A stretch of 64,000 bases of DNA from Lepidodermella squamata (lineage: Eukaryota > Gastrotricha). Both the position numbers and the translations under genes were made by a program. The notes below the pieces were generated by a model that made no database searches, was not told where the DNA came from, and saw only the letters and a list, made by a program, of their open reading frames with translations. Positions 11,801 to 22,934 of this stretch are shown here, piece after piece (the first letter of the stretch is position 1; every line of letters begins with the position of its first letter). The stretch is from NCBI GenBank assembly GCA_047495785.1, contig JBLDXI010000001.1, forward strand, positions 3,100,001 to 3,164,000, given 5' to 3'.

Positions 11801-14800
11801 GATTCGACCGAGCGCAGGAGTCATTCATTCAAAAGGTCAAAATTACGAATGGAGTTTTGTGCCGAGTCGTTAAAGAATACACATCTGCCTCGGTAAAATT
11901 TGCTCATTTTTTTGAGAAAAAAACAAAATTTGCTTTCGATTTTTTTAAGGAGGGATTTTCAGTTCGAAGAGGAGAATTTGTTGAAGTCCACCGCGGCAAG
12001 TCACGAGATGGCATGGAACTTGTGTCCAATTATGAAAGTGCTATGGGATACGTGCCGAGTTACATTCTTTCCGAGCCGATTTCCGGAGGGTATGGCGAAA
12101 TTTGAAATATTCTCGAAAATTTCTCAAAATCTCGCATTAATTCCAGAAAAATCGATGTTGTTGATTCTGCCAAATTGATTCAACCTGAACCAGTTAAGGT
12201 TAAGGAGGAGAAGGTTAAAAAGGCTGAAAAGAAAACTGTGAAAAAGCTGAAGAAAAAGTACGTGAATTTTGGGTGTTTTTCCTGGATTTTTAAACCAATT
12301 TCGTTTCTAGGAATAAGTCGCGCGATCGAAGCTCAAGTTCGAGTTCAAGCTCAAGCTCCAGCAGTTCGGATAGCGAAGATGAGAAGGACAAGAAGAGCAA
12401 GAAGAAAAAGGATCGCTCACGATCGAAATCGACCGATAAGTCAGTTCATTTCTTATCCCATTACAACCTTAATTTAAATATTTAAAAAATCAGGAAAAAG
12501 AAGGAAAAATCCAAGAAACGTGACAAATCCAGCGATAAATCGAGCGGGGACGAAAAGAAGCACGCCAAAAAGGAGCACAAGAAGAAAAAAGTACCGCCAG
12601 TTGACTACGACGATTTCCCGTAATTTTTCATTTTTCATTTCTTCCGAAAAATTCGATTTTTTTTTATTAAAAATTAACAGGGCCCGATGCAACCTGCCTG
12701 AACAGACGAAATTTTTGGAGCTGATTCGCCAAACCGGCGGCAGGTTTTGCCACATTCGCGAGCCTTACGAAGCTCAGTTCGGCAACGAACTCAGCGTCTA
12801 CGCCGGCGAGACGGTTCAGATTTTGAACGAAGAACCCGGCCGCGAGGTTAAACTCGTGCGAGTCGCGGACGGCCGGGCTGGCTATGTCCCGAATAAAAAT
12901 CTGACCGAGCCGATCGGAGGGGCTGCGAATAGCGAGCAGTTGATTTCGCCCTTCTCAGGCGCTGGTAACCTAATGGCAGCGCCGCCTAGAATGCCGCTAG
13001 TGACTAATGGCTACCAATCAGTGCCGACTGGCTACAACCGGCCTCAGGTCCGGCCGCCGATCCCGTTTGGCTCCGGAACTGTTCGGGGCGTCCCGGCTGA
13101 ATTGCGGTACGCGCAACGCCAGCCAGCTGCGATGGACCCGAATTTTCTGGAAACTGTAGCAAGCCGAGGCCGACGGGCGGCGCCGGTTGTCGAGGATTAT
13201 GGAGGTTATGGTCCTAATGTAAGTTATTACTACAGCTACTACTAGAGACGGTAGACAGAAAATTCCACGGACTTTTATGCATTGTGAATTTCGAGTAATG
13301 AAATCGTTATCTATAATGACACGCTTGCTCGAATAATTCTCTCATGAGATTGCTATTTATGATGCTGATTTAAAAATAAAATTGAATAAAGAAAGGCGTG
13401 GAGTTCTCATTGGTCAAAGTAATAAATTAATTTCGATTTTTTTTTACAAAAAAATAATTTTGAAATTTTAATTTTGAAATTCAGGAACTCTCGGTTTTCG
13501 CTGGCGAGGCGGTTGAAATTTTCAGCGAGGAGGGTGATCGCGTTTTTGTGGCCACCCAAGCCGGAGATATGGGCTACATCCCACGGAGCATCCTAGGAGA
13601 GCCTATAGCCACCCAGCTTAAAGAAAGGCAAGTTAAAATCCTGCAAAATGCTTTGCCATTAATTTTAGTTTTTTTCGCAGAAATAATGAATCGAGGGAAA
13701 ATATTGGTGTGGATTTGCGTTCGGACATTGCTCAGGAGGCGAATCGGCGAAATGCTAGGCGCCAGCAGCGCCAGGCGTCCCCGCCACGCCGCGCCCCATC
13801 ACCCGAACCCCGCCGCGCGCCTGCTCGCGAAATATCGGAAGACGAGGAAGCGGCGCCGAGACCGCGAGTTCGCTCACCCCGCCGGCAGGTCGACGAAGTC
13901 GAGAAAGACTACAAAACTGATCCGTAAGTGAAATCAATTTTTAATCATTTTTTTTAGTTTATTAGTCAATTTTTTTCTAGGTTACGCTTGGCTCCGGAAA
14001 CTCAAACTTCTTTCTACCGCGATATTTTACACAACGGATCAAGGTATGGAGCGTCAAGATTATACTTGATGAATGATGAATGCTGACTCGGTCTTAAGTC
14101 GGCGCAACCTAATTTTAACTAATTAATTACTTGATAATTCCTTAAAATTAAAAAATTTAAAATTAATTAATTAACACATTTCAATCATAAATAAATTAGT
14201 TTCGGGGATTATTTCGGTCCGCGAAAAAATTTTCAAATTCAAATTTTGATTGATTCTTAATTTTCTGAGCGTGGGAAAAAATCAATTTTGAAAGCCTTTC
14301 TGATTTTTTAATTTTTCAATTTTTATTTCTTTTAGAGCGTGTGAGGTCGTTCAATTCCGAGAAGCCGAGGAAATGAAAGAATTGACAATTTACGAAAAAG
14401 AAATTCTCGAACTCCTGGACGATTCGCGTAAATGGTGGCACGTGCGCAATGCCGACGGCAAAACCGGCTACGCGCCTAATAATTACCTGCGCCTGCTGGA
14501 AAGCCGCGGCAAGAACCCGCGCGCCGCCGCTTCCCTGCTCACGCCAGCCGATGAGCAGCGCATTCAACCGAAACGGCAACAGGCCGTGCAAAACGCGCCC
14601 CCGCCGCGGCCGTTTCCGACTGAATCGCTAACGGCGGAGAGTCACGCAGCTCGGGGCCATCGTGAAGTCCTACCGCCAGATGTGCACCGTGAGTTGACAG
14701 AGAGTTTGCGCTGGAAACGACTGCCGAAGTTTGCGACCTTAGATCAGAAGCATAAGGATCAACAGCGGCGTTATGTTATTTCGGGTGAAAGTACGCCCGA

Positions 14801-15565
14801 GGAGGTCGCCAGCTGGATGCGTCAAAACAACTTCTCGCCTCAGTAAGTCAAGCAAATCATTACGATTAGGGTGCTTCAAAATTCTTTACGTCATTCATCA
14901 GAAATTTTGAAATTTTTGAATTTAAAAAAATTGAAAATTTTATTTGAAATTTTGAAATTTTCAACAAAAGGACTAAAATTGAGGTTCCGGCAATAAATTT
15001 TTCCGATTCTTTGCGATTTCGACTTTTTCTGTACTTGGTCGATACTGATGCCACCTCGCATTTTTGATTAAGCTACTGGTGGAAACATTTTCAAGACTGC
15101 TAATATCGAAAAATCAATGATCTTAAAATCGATAATCGATATAACTTGGAATCAATTTTAAATTATTTTCCAATTTTTTCCGATTTTTCCAGCAATGAAT
15201 TATTTCGATTTTAAAATCGAAGCCAATGGTGGAATCATTTCCTATATTTTCCTATAATTCCTTTTAATTCACGGTGCCGTTTCGCATGTTTGAACATTTT
15301 TCTAAAATTATTTTATTATAGGGCTATTCAAACGTTTGGAACGTTCAGTGGTAGCGAGTTGATGAATCTGTCGCGGGACGAGTTTATCAGCAACCTCGGT
15401 CCTTACGAGGGCCGAATGCTGTCGAACCTGATCGAGGGCCTGCGCATGAAAGCCGGCTACAGGGACCCTCGAATCGGCGCTAAAGCCGAACTCGACGCTG
15501 TTCTAGCCCTGAAATCCGCCCGCCGAGGCCGCGATGGCGAAACAGAATCGGAATATACCAATTAA
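5812..15565 (+). CDS. EPS8: EPS8-like actin regulator with ten tandem SH3-like repeats
   Basis: Twenty-seven exons splice in frame to about 2,019 residues; vertebrate EPS8 is about 820. Order: PTB-like domain (~1-125; LVGYANQGITLFD, ILAVTTKDG, VHIFQVV); Pro-rich stretch with seven prolines in a row; EPS8 central region (~170-460; LDEIEFFADTRLPQYMQA, WPGEIPFYKPVFPPDPP); ten SH3-like repeats (~470-1840) with acidic/coiled and Arg/Ser linkers; C-terminal effector region (ELMNLSRDEFISNLGPYEG). Repeat 10 is the canonical EPS8 SH3 (ILELLDDSRKWWHVRN, GYAPNNYL). Family role: capping and bundling actin and linking receptor signals to Rac; EPS8 SH3 domains prefer PxxDY ligands. Most internal junctions are phase 2. 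The exon 23/24 intron (13628-13680) uses a GC donor (AG|GCAAGT), forced by frame. The start is the first ATG, 33 bp after an acceptor-like AG. Confidence 0.88.
7448..14505 (+). repeat. Ten SH3-like repeat units inside the EPS8-like gene
   Basis: Approximate unit positions: 7448-7650, 7730-7925, 8842-9043, 9448-9645, 10200-10410, 11536-11733, 11821-12082, 12710-12920, 13139-13610, 14009-14505. Each begins with a short helix-like piece of pattern F..L...G.R, then a variable loop, then the strand core (GE.VEI) and a final G(Y/F)(I/V)P or related strand. Only unit 10 keeps the WW of a peptide-binding SH3. Confidence 0.8.
12147..12619 (+). other. Lys/Ser-rich (SR-like) low-complexity segment of the EPS8-like protein
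   Basis: Three consecutive exons (12147-12257, 12311-12439, 12494-12619) encode Lys-rich blocks, a run of about twelve serines (12330-12367), DSEDEKDKK and RSRSKS-type motifs. The exons keep phase 2 at each border. This composition is unlike EPS8 and suggests an insertion that might act as a phosphorylated, disordered spacer or nuclear-targeting basic segment. Confidence 0.7.
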
Positions 15566-16314
15566 ATACTTGACTTATATTACACGAAATATAGCAATTT
15601 TACCGTAATCTTTATTCTTGGCATTTACAGCTATTCACGCGAAAAATGGATAGAGCACCTTTTGATTTAACATATTAATGTAACTATTATATGAGATCAA
15701 AGTTATTTTATAAATCTTAACGTATGCAAACTTGTATCGCCATGTTATAATCGACTTCTGCCGGCTTATGTGATTTGCTTGTTTCATGTCAAATTTTATT
15801 CGAGTCTATGTGTATGCGGGAAACAATGTGCAAGAAGGTGCTCGCTTGGCTGTACCAACTTTTCAAAAGCGCTGTGCTAAACCTGTAAAATGAGCTAATA
15901 TTTCTTCAAGCAGCTATGAAATAAAAGAATTCTGGAGAAAATCAGATGACTCACATTTCGAATCGCTGATCAATTTCGGCGCTATTTTTTGCGCAAAAAA
16001 TGATCATTCCACATTTTTTCGGCGTCGTAAGTAAACACGACTTTCGTCAAAAATTGTTGCGAAATTAATTTTCACTGGTAGGTGGTATAGGCGAGTTCAT
16101 CTGACGTATTTGTCAATATCCTGATATTTTTCCATCACGACTAGCCGCTGATCGAGGCACGGAAGTACTTCTGTTAACTCGAAATTTGAATAAAATTTTT
16201 TTTATTGTTGCTTCCGTTAACGGCTGAAAAAATATTTAGTTTGAGGGGTGGAGTAAATACAACTTCAGATTCGCAGTATTTTTGCTGATCAAATCGGTCA
16301 TAAAAAAAGGAGGG
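15566..16314. other. Intergenic region with the duplicated promoter-side segment of channel gene A
   Basis: No gene. From about 15950 to 16270 it carries a segment (for example GGTGGTATAGGCGAGTT at about 16082) that recurs at about 20130-20400 upstream of channel gene B. Confidence 0.6.
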
Positions 16315-18425
16315 ATGAGGATTCCACGTATGCTTCTCTCGGCAAGTTGGGCCGTGATATTTTCAATCATTTTTGAAGGTATACATTGACAATTTATTAA
16401 AATTGTCTTCGAAGTATTTTGTATTCGATTGCTTTTGTAGCATTAATATTCCTGCGACCAGCGACTGCATGTCAAAGTCTCGGGTTTCCAAACGACACTA
16501 TCGGCGAGCACTTGCAGTATTCAACTTGGTCATCAGAGCCGTCATGGATTTCGGCGAATAATGATAACTGGCCATATGGATTTGCGGGTAAAATTGTGTG
16601 TGCAGATGGCCGGAGTAGTAACGTAGCATATTGTCCAATGTTCGGTGACTGGAATGACACGTCAATATTAGCGTTTGTCTGCTGCGATGGGGGTAAAAAC
16701 TTTTGGACACTTATGAAATCTCATCTTCTAACTTTTTATAATTGAAGTCAACTGTGGGTCGAATGGTCAATGTTGGCGCGGGATCTGCAACTGCACCAAC
16801 AACTGGACTGGCCCGTCTTGCGACATTCGTAATTGAGTGACCATAGATTTAAGAATGAGATTAACCTTTGAATTGAAAGCTCCACCTACAACAGTTGCGA
16901 ATCCATCAAATCCTTCGCCAACTCAAGCTCAGCCAGCACAATCTGATTCACCGCCAGCAATTTCACCAGCATCACCGCCGAGTGAGGTAGTCAGTGGATC
17001 CTTGAATCTAATCAAGAACCCTGCGAACCCAGCGGATGGGATAACGATTCCTTCACTGAATCCAGTTCAAGCAGCTCTGTCAAATTCAATTACTGTTTTA
17101 CCACCAGCTCTGCCGAGCTTAGACGTAGTCAGTGGAGCCTTGAATCTACTCAAGAACCCTGCACAGACTCCGATAAAATCTATCAATCTACAATCGCTCT
17201 TTTCAGCACGTATGAAAATTCCTAATGCACTAATAATTTAAATTAGGTTGATCACTTAGCTGTTCAACCGGGAGTTTCCATGTCGCTCAACGACTTGTTG
17301 GCTCAAGTGATGCCTGTGATCCCAGCTGAGAAACCATCCGCGCCATTTGTAGCCTCTGAACTCGCGAAGGAATGCGCGGAAATAGCCCCGGGAGCTAAGC
17401 CAGCGCCAGAAAATAACGGTAATCCCAACAAAATTCGAGCGCTTCTCCTCGGAAGTCGATTGGACAAAATCAGCGACATGGAGGAGAGTGCTACTCTGTT
17501 GGCAACCTTACTGCTGTCTTGGCAAGTCGACACCTGCAAATTCAAAATGTTTCAGAATAGTAGTGAATATGTATCGGAGCGGCTGTTCGTCGTTTCACCA
17601 AGTGAGGTTTGGGTACCAAAGATGTTGTTCACTTCAAGTACTACTGACGTCTATATGGCTGAGGGTTTCGGTGATGATTTGCTCGGCACCATAGAGAGAC
17701 AGGGCTCGTCAACTAATTCTACTTTATCTTTCTTCTGGACGAGGCAGGGGTTCTTCAAAACAAGCTGCAGTGTCGAGCTGCGAAAATTCCCATTCGATCA
17801 GCAAACTTGTCATTTCATCTTTGCTTTGCAGCGATCAGCTAATCTCGTTGATGTGCAGGATCCCAAGTTCATCTGCGCCCTTGATGAATCGACTGAATGG
17901 TCATTTCCGCAGGAAAGTTGTTCGGTATCGATGAACTACTCACGGGTGAATGGCAACTACCCGGGAAGTGCGGTTGTCAGCTTCAGTTTGAAGGTTAACC
18001 GCCGTTGGAACTTCTACATTGCTAACCTGGTTGCTCCGAGTCTTGTTTTGACCGGATTGGAACTTGGAGCATTCCTCATGCCACCTGAACTCCCTGATCG
18101 TCCAACCTTCGCTGTGACTATTGTCTTGGCTCTAACAGTCGCTCAGGCTGGTGTGCTGCAGGGTGTGCCTAAAACATCGGAAAGCATTCTGTTGAGTGAT
18201 TACATTTTCCAGCTGTCGATGTTGGCTTGCGGATGCACCTTGTACGAATTGCTAGCTTGCTGCTTGGCGAATGGCGCGATGGATGTTAAAACAGGGATGA
18301 GAGTGTTGAAAGTCCGGGGTCTGAAAGTAACCTTCATACGAGCGGTCGATATGCTTGTTTTCCTGGTAGCAGTTATCGGGCTCATCTCAATTCATCTTAA
18401 CGCCTATATCATCATTAAGAGTTGA
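16315..18425 (+). CDS. EGF-stalk Cys-loop ligand-gated ion channel, copy A
   Basis: Exons 16315-16378, 16441-16692, 16748-16828, 16880-17209, 17260-18425; every intron is phase 1 and 50-62 bp; the product is 630 residues. Exon 1 encodes a signal-peptide-like segment. Exon 2 encodes a new Cys module (CADGRSSNVAYC, FVCCDG). Exon 3 encodes an EGF-like half (GQCWRGICNCTNNWTGPSC). Exon 4 encodes a Pro/Ser-rich stalk with an internal repeat (VVSGSLNLIKNP / VVSGALNLLKNP). Exon 5 holds the whole receptor core: Cys loop C-x13-C (LRKFPFDQQT), WNFYIANLVAPSLVLTGLEL (M1), LPDRPTFAVTIVLALTVAQA (M2), M3, a very short M3-M4 loop, and M4. Asp at -1' of M2 suggests cation preference by analogy with nicotinic receptors. 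The ligand is unknown. Confidence 0.85.
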
Positions 18426-20441
18426 CAAGTTTATCTAAGCGTACCATAGCTGTTTTGAAAATATTTACCATTTTTGCTATTGAACAAATCTATTCTACAA
18501 ATCTTGATTGATCTACCAATGATGTGTGAATTTATATCGTTATACTGTAAATTATAACAGCTCTCAGCTTGTTTCTTTCAGTCAAATCACAATTGCTGGG
18601 TTGCCGATCAGTTATCGGAAAGCATGAATTTCAAACAACAAACTCGTCATGAAGGAGTTATCCTGTTATTTAAGATTTGGATGCTATTGTGCGTGCTGTA
18701 TTAAAATACAATTTAAATTGAAATTTAAAATTGAAATAAAAGTGAACACAGGGTCGTCACATTTCATAGATGTTATTGTTCCATTCTCATCGAATTAATC
18801 TTCAGCGTTTTTCAGCATTTGATACTTGTTGCTTCGAACGAACTTCCGGGCTACCCGCAACGCCGAGAGAGTTGGTCGCTCCTATTTTGATGCACCGGGT
18901 GTTCGATCGGATTTGTTATCTCATGAGCCACTTTTACCAGTCAGTATGGAAGCTTCGCTTACTAAAATTATGAGACGATATTATATTAGGATATTATTAC
19001 GATATTAGGACGATATTAGGATTATACAAGCATCTATCAGCATGAGACACTGGAAGCCTTTGTTCAACATGGCGATAAGACGGACGTCTAGGCTTGTCAA
19101 GTCCAACTTTTACAGGGTGTGGTCGTGCGTTCGTGAGGGTGCGAGCGGTCCGGCTAGTGGAATCGAACCATCGAACTCCTCTAGGCAGCATCAGCATCTA
19201 CAGCCGCATGATTTCGCGAATCCACGACCGTGATCATGATTTAACAGCTAGCGAGTTTGATCCAGATTTCGAGTGAAAAATTCAGTTTTCTTCCGAAAAT
19301 AACCGTCCATTGGGAACAGGAATCTTGAACTTGTGTTTCGGACGTAAACTCGCTTTCAGCCCTTGAATATATCCATTCCAAGCCTTGCTTCGAGTCTGGA
19401 CAAACGGATTCTTCTAGCCTCAGCAATACAGGGCGGGATATTTCCCGCTTTGTCAACCCGGAAGCGATGGTTGGGTTATGTTGTTAAATATACTCAGCCC
19501 TCGACTGCCCAGCAGCTGCCGACGTCATGATACCCTTCAGGCAGTACCGAACTTTCCCAGTAGGAAATTTTTTTAGGGCTTCAGGCAATCTTCATCTTCG
19601 AGGGCCCCTATACATTTGGTTGCTATAAATGACTAGGTTATACCACCTGAGAGCAGTGTAAGGAATTGGGTTTGATTTGATACCTCGAAGCAAAGCACGG
19701 CTTGTTCAAAGCAAACCATGCTCAAAACAAAACGTCAAAACATTTCCTCAAAACTTGTCAAACCAAAACTTGAAAATTTCCAAATTTCGGAATCTATTTA
19801 GTAAAAATTGCCCCCAAACCCTCTCAAAAATTATCTCTATAGCCTTTTATCTTGAATTTCGCCTGTAAACTTCAAAATTTCGGTTTTCACATTGTTAACA
19901 TGCAGGAATAACATAATAATTTAACTCTTATATGCCAACAGTAAGATATCGTTTGATTGAAGTTTGATTGAAGTTCAGAGTTTATTGAATCATTTTATAG
20001 GTTTTCATGCTTTCTGCATGCACAATATTTGAACAACCCTGCGCTTCGAAACACCGGATGTTTCAAGCGCCGAGAGAGCTGCGTGGCGTATGGCTGTAAA
20101 AAATAAAATCTCGACATGCCAATCGGCTTTTCGAATTCGGCGCTATTTTTCGCGCAACTTAATATTTCGGCGTTATGTGTAAACACGGCATTCGCCAAAA
20201 ATTGTGGCAAAATGAATTTTTATGTTAGTAGGTGGTATAGGCGAGTTGTCTGGCGTATTTTTCAATATCCTGAAATTTTCAATCATGGTTAGCCGCTCAT
20301 CTAGGCACGGACGTACTTCTGTTAGCTTGAAATTAAAAAATCTTTCTTCAGTTATCGACCAAAAAATATTTAATTTTGGCGTGAAGTAAATCAAGCTTCG
20401 AACTTGCGGTATTCTTGTCTATCAAATCTGTCAAAGAAGAT
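18426..20441. other. Intergenic region between channel genes A and B
   Basis: No gene supported. It holds a small tandem array of CGATATTAGGA-like units (about 18975-19022), a minus-strand GGTTCGATTCC tRNA B-box-like remnant near 19160, and from about 20130 the second copy of the promoter-side segment also seen upstream of gene A. Confidence 0.45.
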
Positions 20442-22560
20442 ATGACGATGTCACTTATCCTGGCAAGTTGGGCCGTGACATTTTCAATACTTATTGAAGG
20501 TACGTTGAAATTTCTAAAACGCTTTCAAGGTTTTATGTGTTCGATTGCTTTTGCAGCATGTATATTCCTACGATATGCTGCATGCCAGACGTTATGTAAC
20601 GGGATCGGTGTTCCGAACGACACTATTGGCGCGTACTGGCAGTATTCTTATTGGGAGACGGTATCATCATGGACTCCCGCCAGCAATGATCACTGGCCAC
20701 CTAAATACGCAGCCAAAATTGAATGCGCAGATGGTCGAAGCAGCAAGGCGTCGTATTGTGATGAATACGGGATCTGGAATGACTCGTCAATATCAACGTT
20801 TGTCTGCTGCGATGGGGGTAACAAATTTTACAATATACGATCTACTCATATATTAAATTGTTATTGGAGTGAACTGTGGGACGTATGGGAAATGTTGGCG
20901 CGGGATCTGCAAGTGTACCGACAACTGGAGCGGCCCGTCTTGCGACACACGTAATTTAGTAACATATTATTAAAGAATGAGCTTAACCTTCGAATTGAAA
21001 GCTCCGTCTACAACAGTCACGATTGTAACAAATGAGGTAGCGATTCCTTCGCCGACTCCAGCTCAGGTGGCAACTTCAAATTCACCACCAGCAATCTCAC
21101 CACCATCACTACCGATTGAAGTGGTCAGTGAAGCTTTGAATCCAACCACCAGCCCGGCGAATCCAGCGAATGGAGCATCGGTTCCTTCACTGGATCCAGC
21201 CCGGGCGGCGCTGTCAAATGCACTGACGATTATACCAACATCGCTGCCGAGCTTAGATTTAGTCAGTGGAGCTTTGAATCTGACCAAGCGCCCTGCGCAG
21301 GCTCCGATTAAAGCGATCAATCTACAATCACTCTTTGCAGAAGGTTTACAAATTTCCTGATTTTACTTGAAAATTTGAATGATTGCTGATAAATTAGCCG
21401 TAACACCCGAAGTTTCATTGTCGCTAAACGACCTATTGGCTCGGGTGATGCCTGTGATCCCAGCTGAGAAGCCAAACCCGCAATTCGTAGCATCTGAACT
21501 CGCGAGGCAATGCACGGAAATAGCCCCGGGAGCTAAGCCAGCGCCAGAAAATAACGGTAATCCCAACAAAATTCGAGCGCTTCTCCTCGGAAGTCGATTG
21601 GACAAAATCAGTGACATGGAGGAGAGTGCTACTCTGTTGGCAACCTTACTGCTGTCTTGGCAAGTTGACACCTGCAACTTCAAAGTCTTCGAAAACAGCA
21701 GCGATTACGTTTCAGAACGATTGTTCGTCGTTTCCCCGAATGATGTTTGGGTACCGAAGATGTTGTTCACTTCAAGCACAACTGACGTGTATATGGCCGA
21801 GGGCTTCGGCGATGATTTGCTCGGCACCATAGAAAGGCAGAACTCGTCGACCAACTCTACACTATCTTTCTTTTGGACGAGGCAGGGGTTCTTCAAAACA
21901 AGCTGCAGTGTCGAGCTACGAAAATTCCCATTCGATCAGCAAACATGTCATTTCATCTTCGCTTTGCAGCGATCAGCTAATCTCGTTGATATTCAGGATC
22001 CCAAGTTCATCTGCGCCCTTGATGAATCGACTGAATGGTCCATTCCGCAGGAAAGTTGTTCAGTTTCGATGAACTACTCTCGGGTGAATGGCAACTACCC
22101 GGGAAGTGCGGTTGTCAGCTTCAGTTTAAAGGTTAACCGCCGTTGGAACTTCTACATTGCAAATTTGGTGGCACCAAGCCTTCTTTTAACCGGAATGGAA
22201 CTCGGAGCATTCCTCATGCCACCTGAACTCCCTGATCGTCCAACCTTCGCTGTGACTATTGTCTTAGCTCTAACAGTCGCTCAGGCTGGTGTGCTGCAGG
22301 GTGTGCCTAAAACATCGGAAAGCATTCTGTTGAGCGACTACATTTTCCAGCTGTCGATGCTGGCTTGTGGATGCACCTTGTACGAATTGCTAGCTTGCTG
22401 CTTGGCGAATAGCTCGAGCGATGGTAAACCAGCAAGAGTTTTGAAAGTTCGGGGTCTGAAAGTATCATTTATCCGAGCGATCGATATGCTTGTTTTCCTG
22501 GTAGCAGTTATCGGGCTCATCTCAATTCATCTGAATGCCTATAGAATCATTCAGAGTTGA
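20442..22560 (+). CDS. EGF-stalk Cys-loop ligand-gated ion channel, copy B
   Basis: Exons 20442-20499, 20557-20817, 20870-20950, 21002-21343, 21398-22560; all introns are phase 1 and 51-57 bp; the product is 634 residues. Same module order as copy A: signal peptide, Cys module (CADGRSSKASYC, FVCCDG), EGF-like half (GKCWRGICKCTDNWSGPSC), Pro/Ser-rich stalk with an internal duplication, receptor core with Cys loop (C-SVELRKFPFDQQT-C), M1-M4, and M2 with Asp at -1'. The receptor exon is close to copy A at DNA level, including long identical runs, so A and B are a recent tandem duplication together with their upstream DNA. An upstream TTG in frame was rejected in favour of the ATG at 20442. Confidence 0.85.
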
Positions 22561-22934
22561 CAAGTTCATATATAATTTCAGCATGCAGTATCGATTTTTT
22601 ACAGCTGATTTAGAGAATGCTATAATTACAATTTTTCATTGTCATATTCCACAAATGGCATTCTAAAATAATGTGCCAATTTGTTTCGTGAAACCTTCTT
22701 CCGATCTGATCCTACTTTTTTCAGATAAATCACGATTTTCTATTGTGCGCTATCGGTTATCGCAGCATGGTAAACATTCTAAAATTATGGAAATAAACTA
22801 GACGGGCCCCTTGAGCACATATTAAAATGTCGATAAATAAGCATATGCTGTTTGCCCTCTTTCTGATATCAAATATTGAATTCGAAGAGATATTAAGGGT
22901 TTTACCGTAGATTTCACATGTGAGTGATATCGAA

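Noticed and set aside
22920-22934. Upstream GTG start for channel copy D
   Set aside because: A GTG start is not expected in a nuclear eukaryotic gene; the ATG at 22935 gives a good leader.
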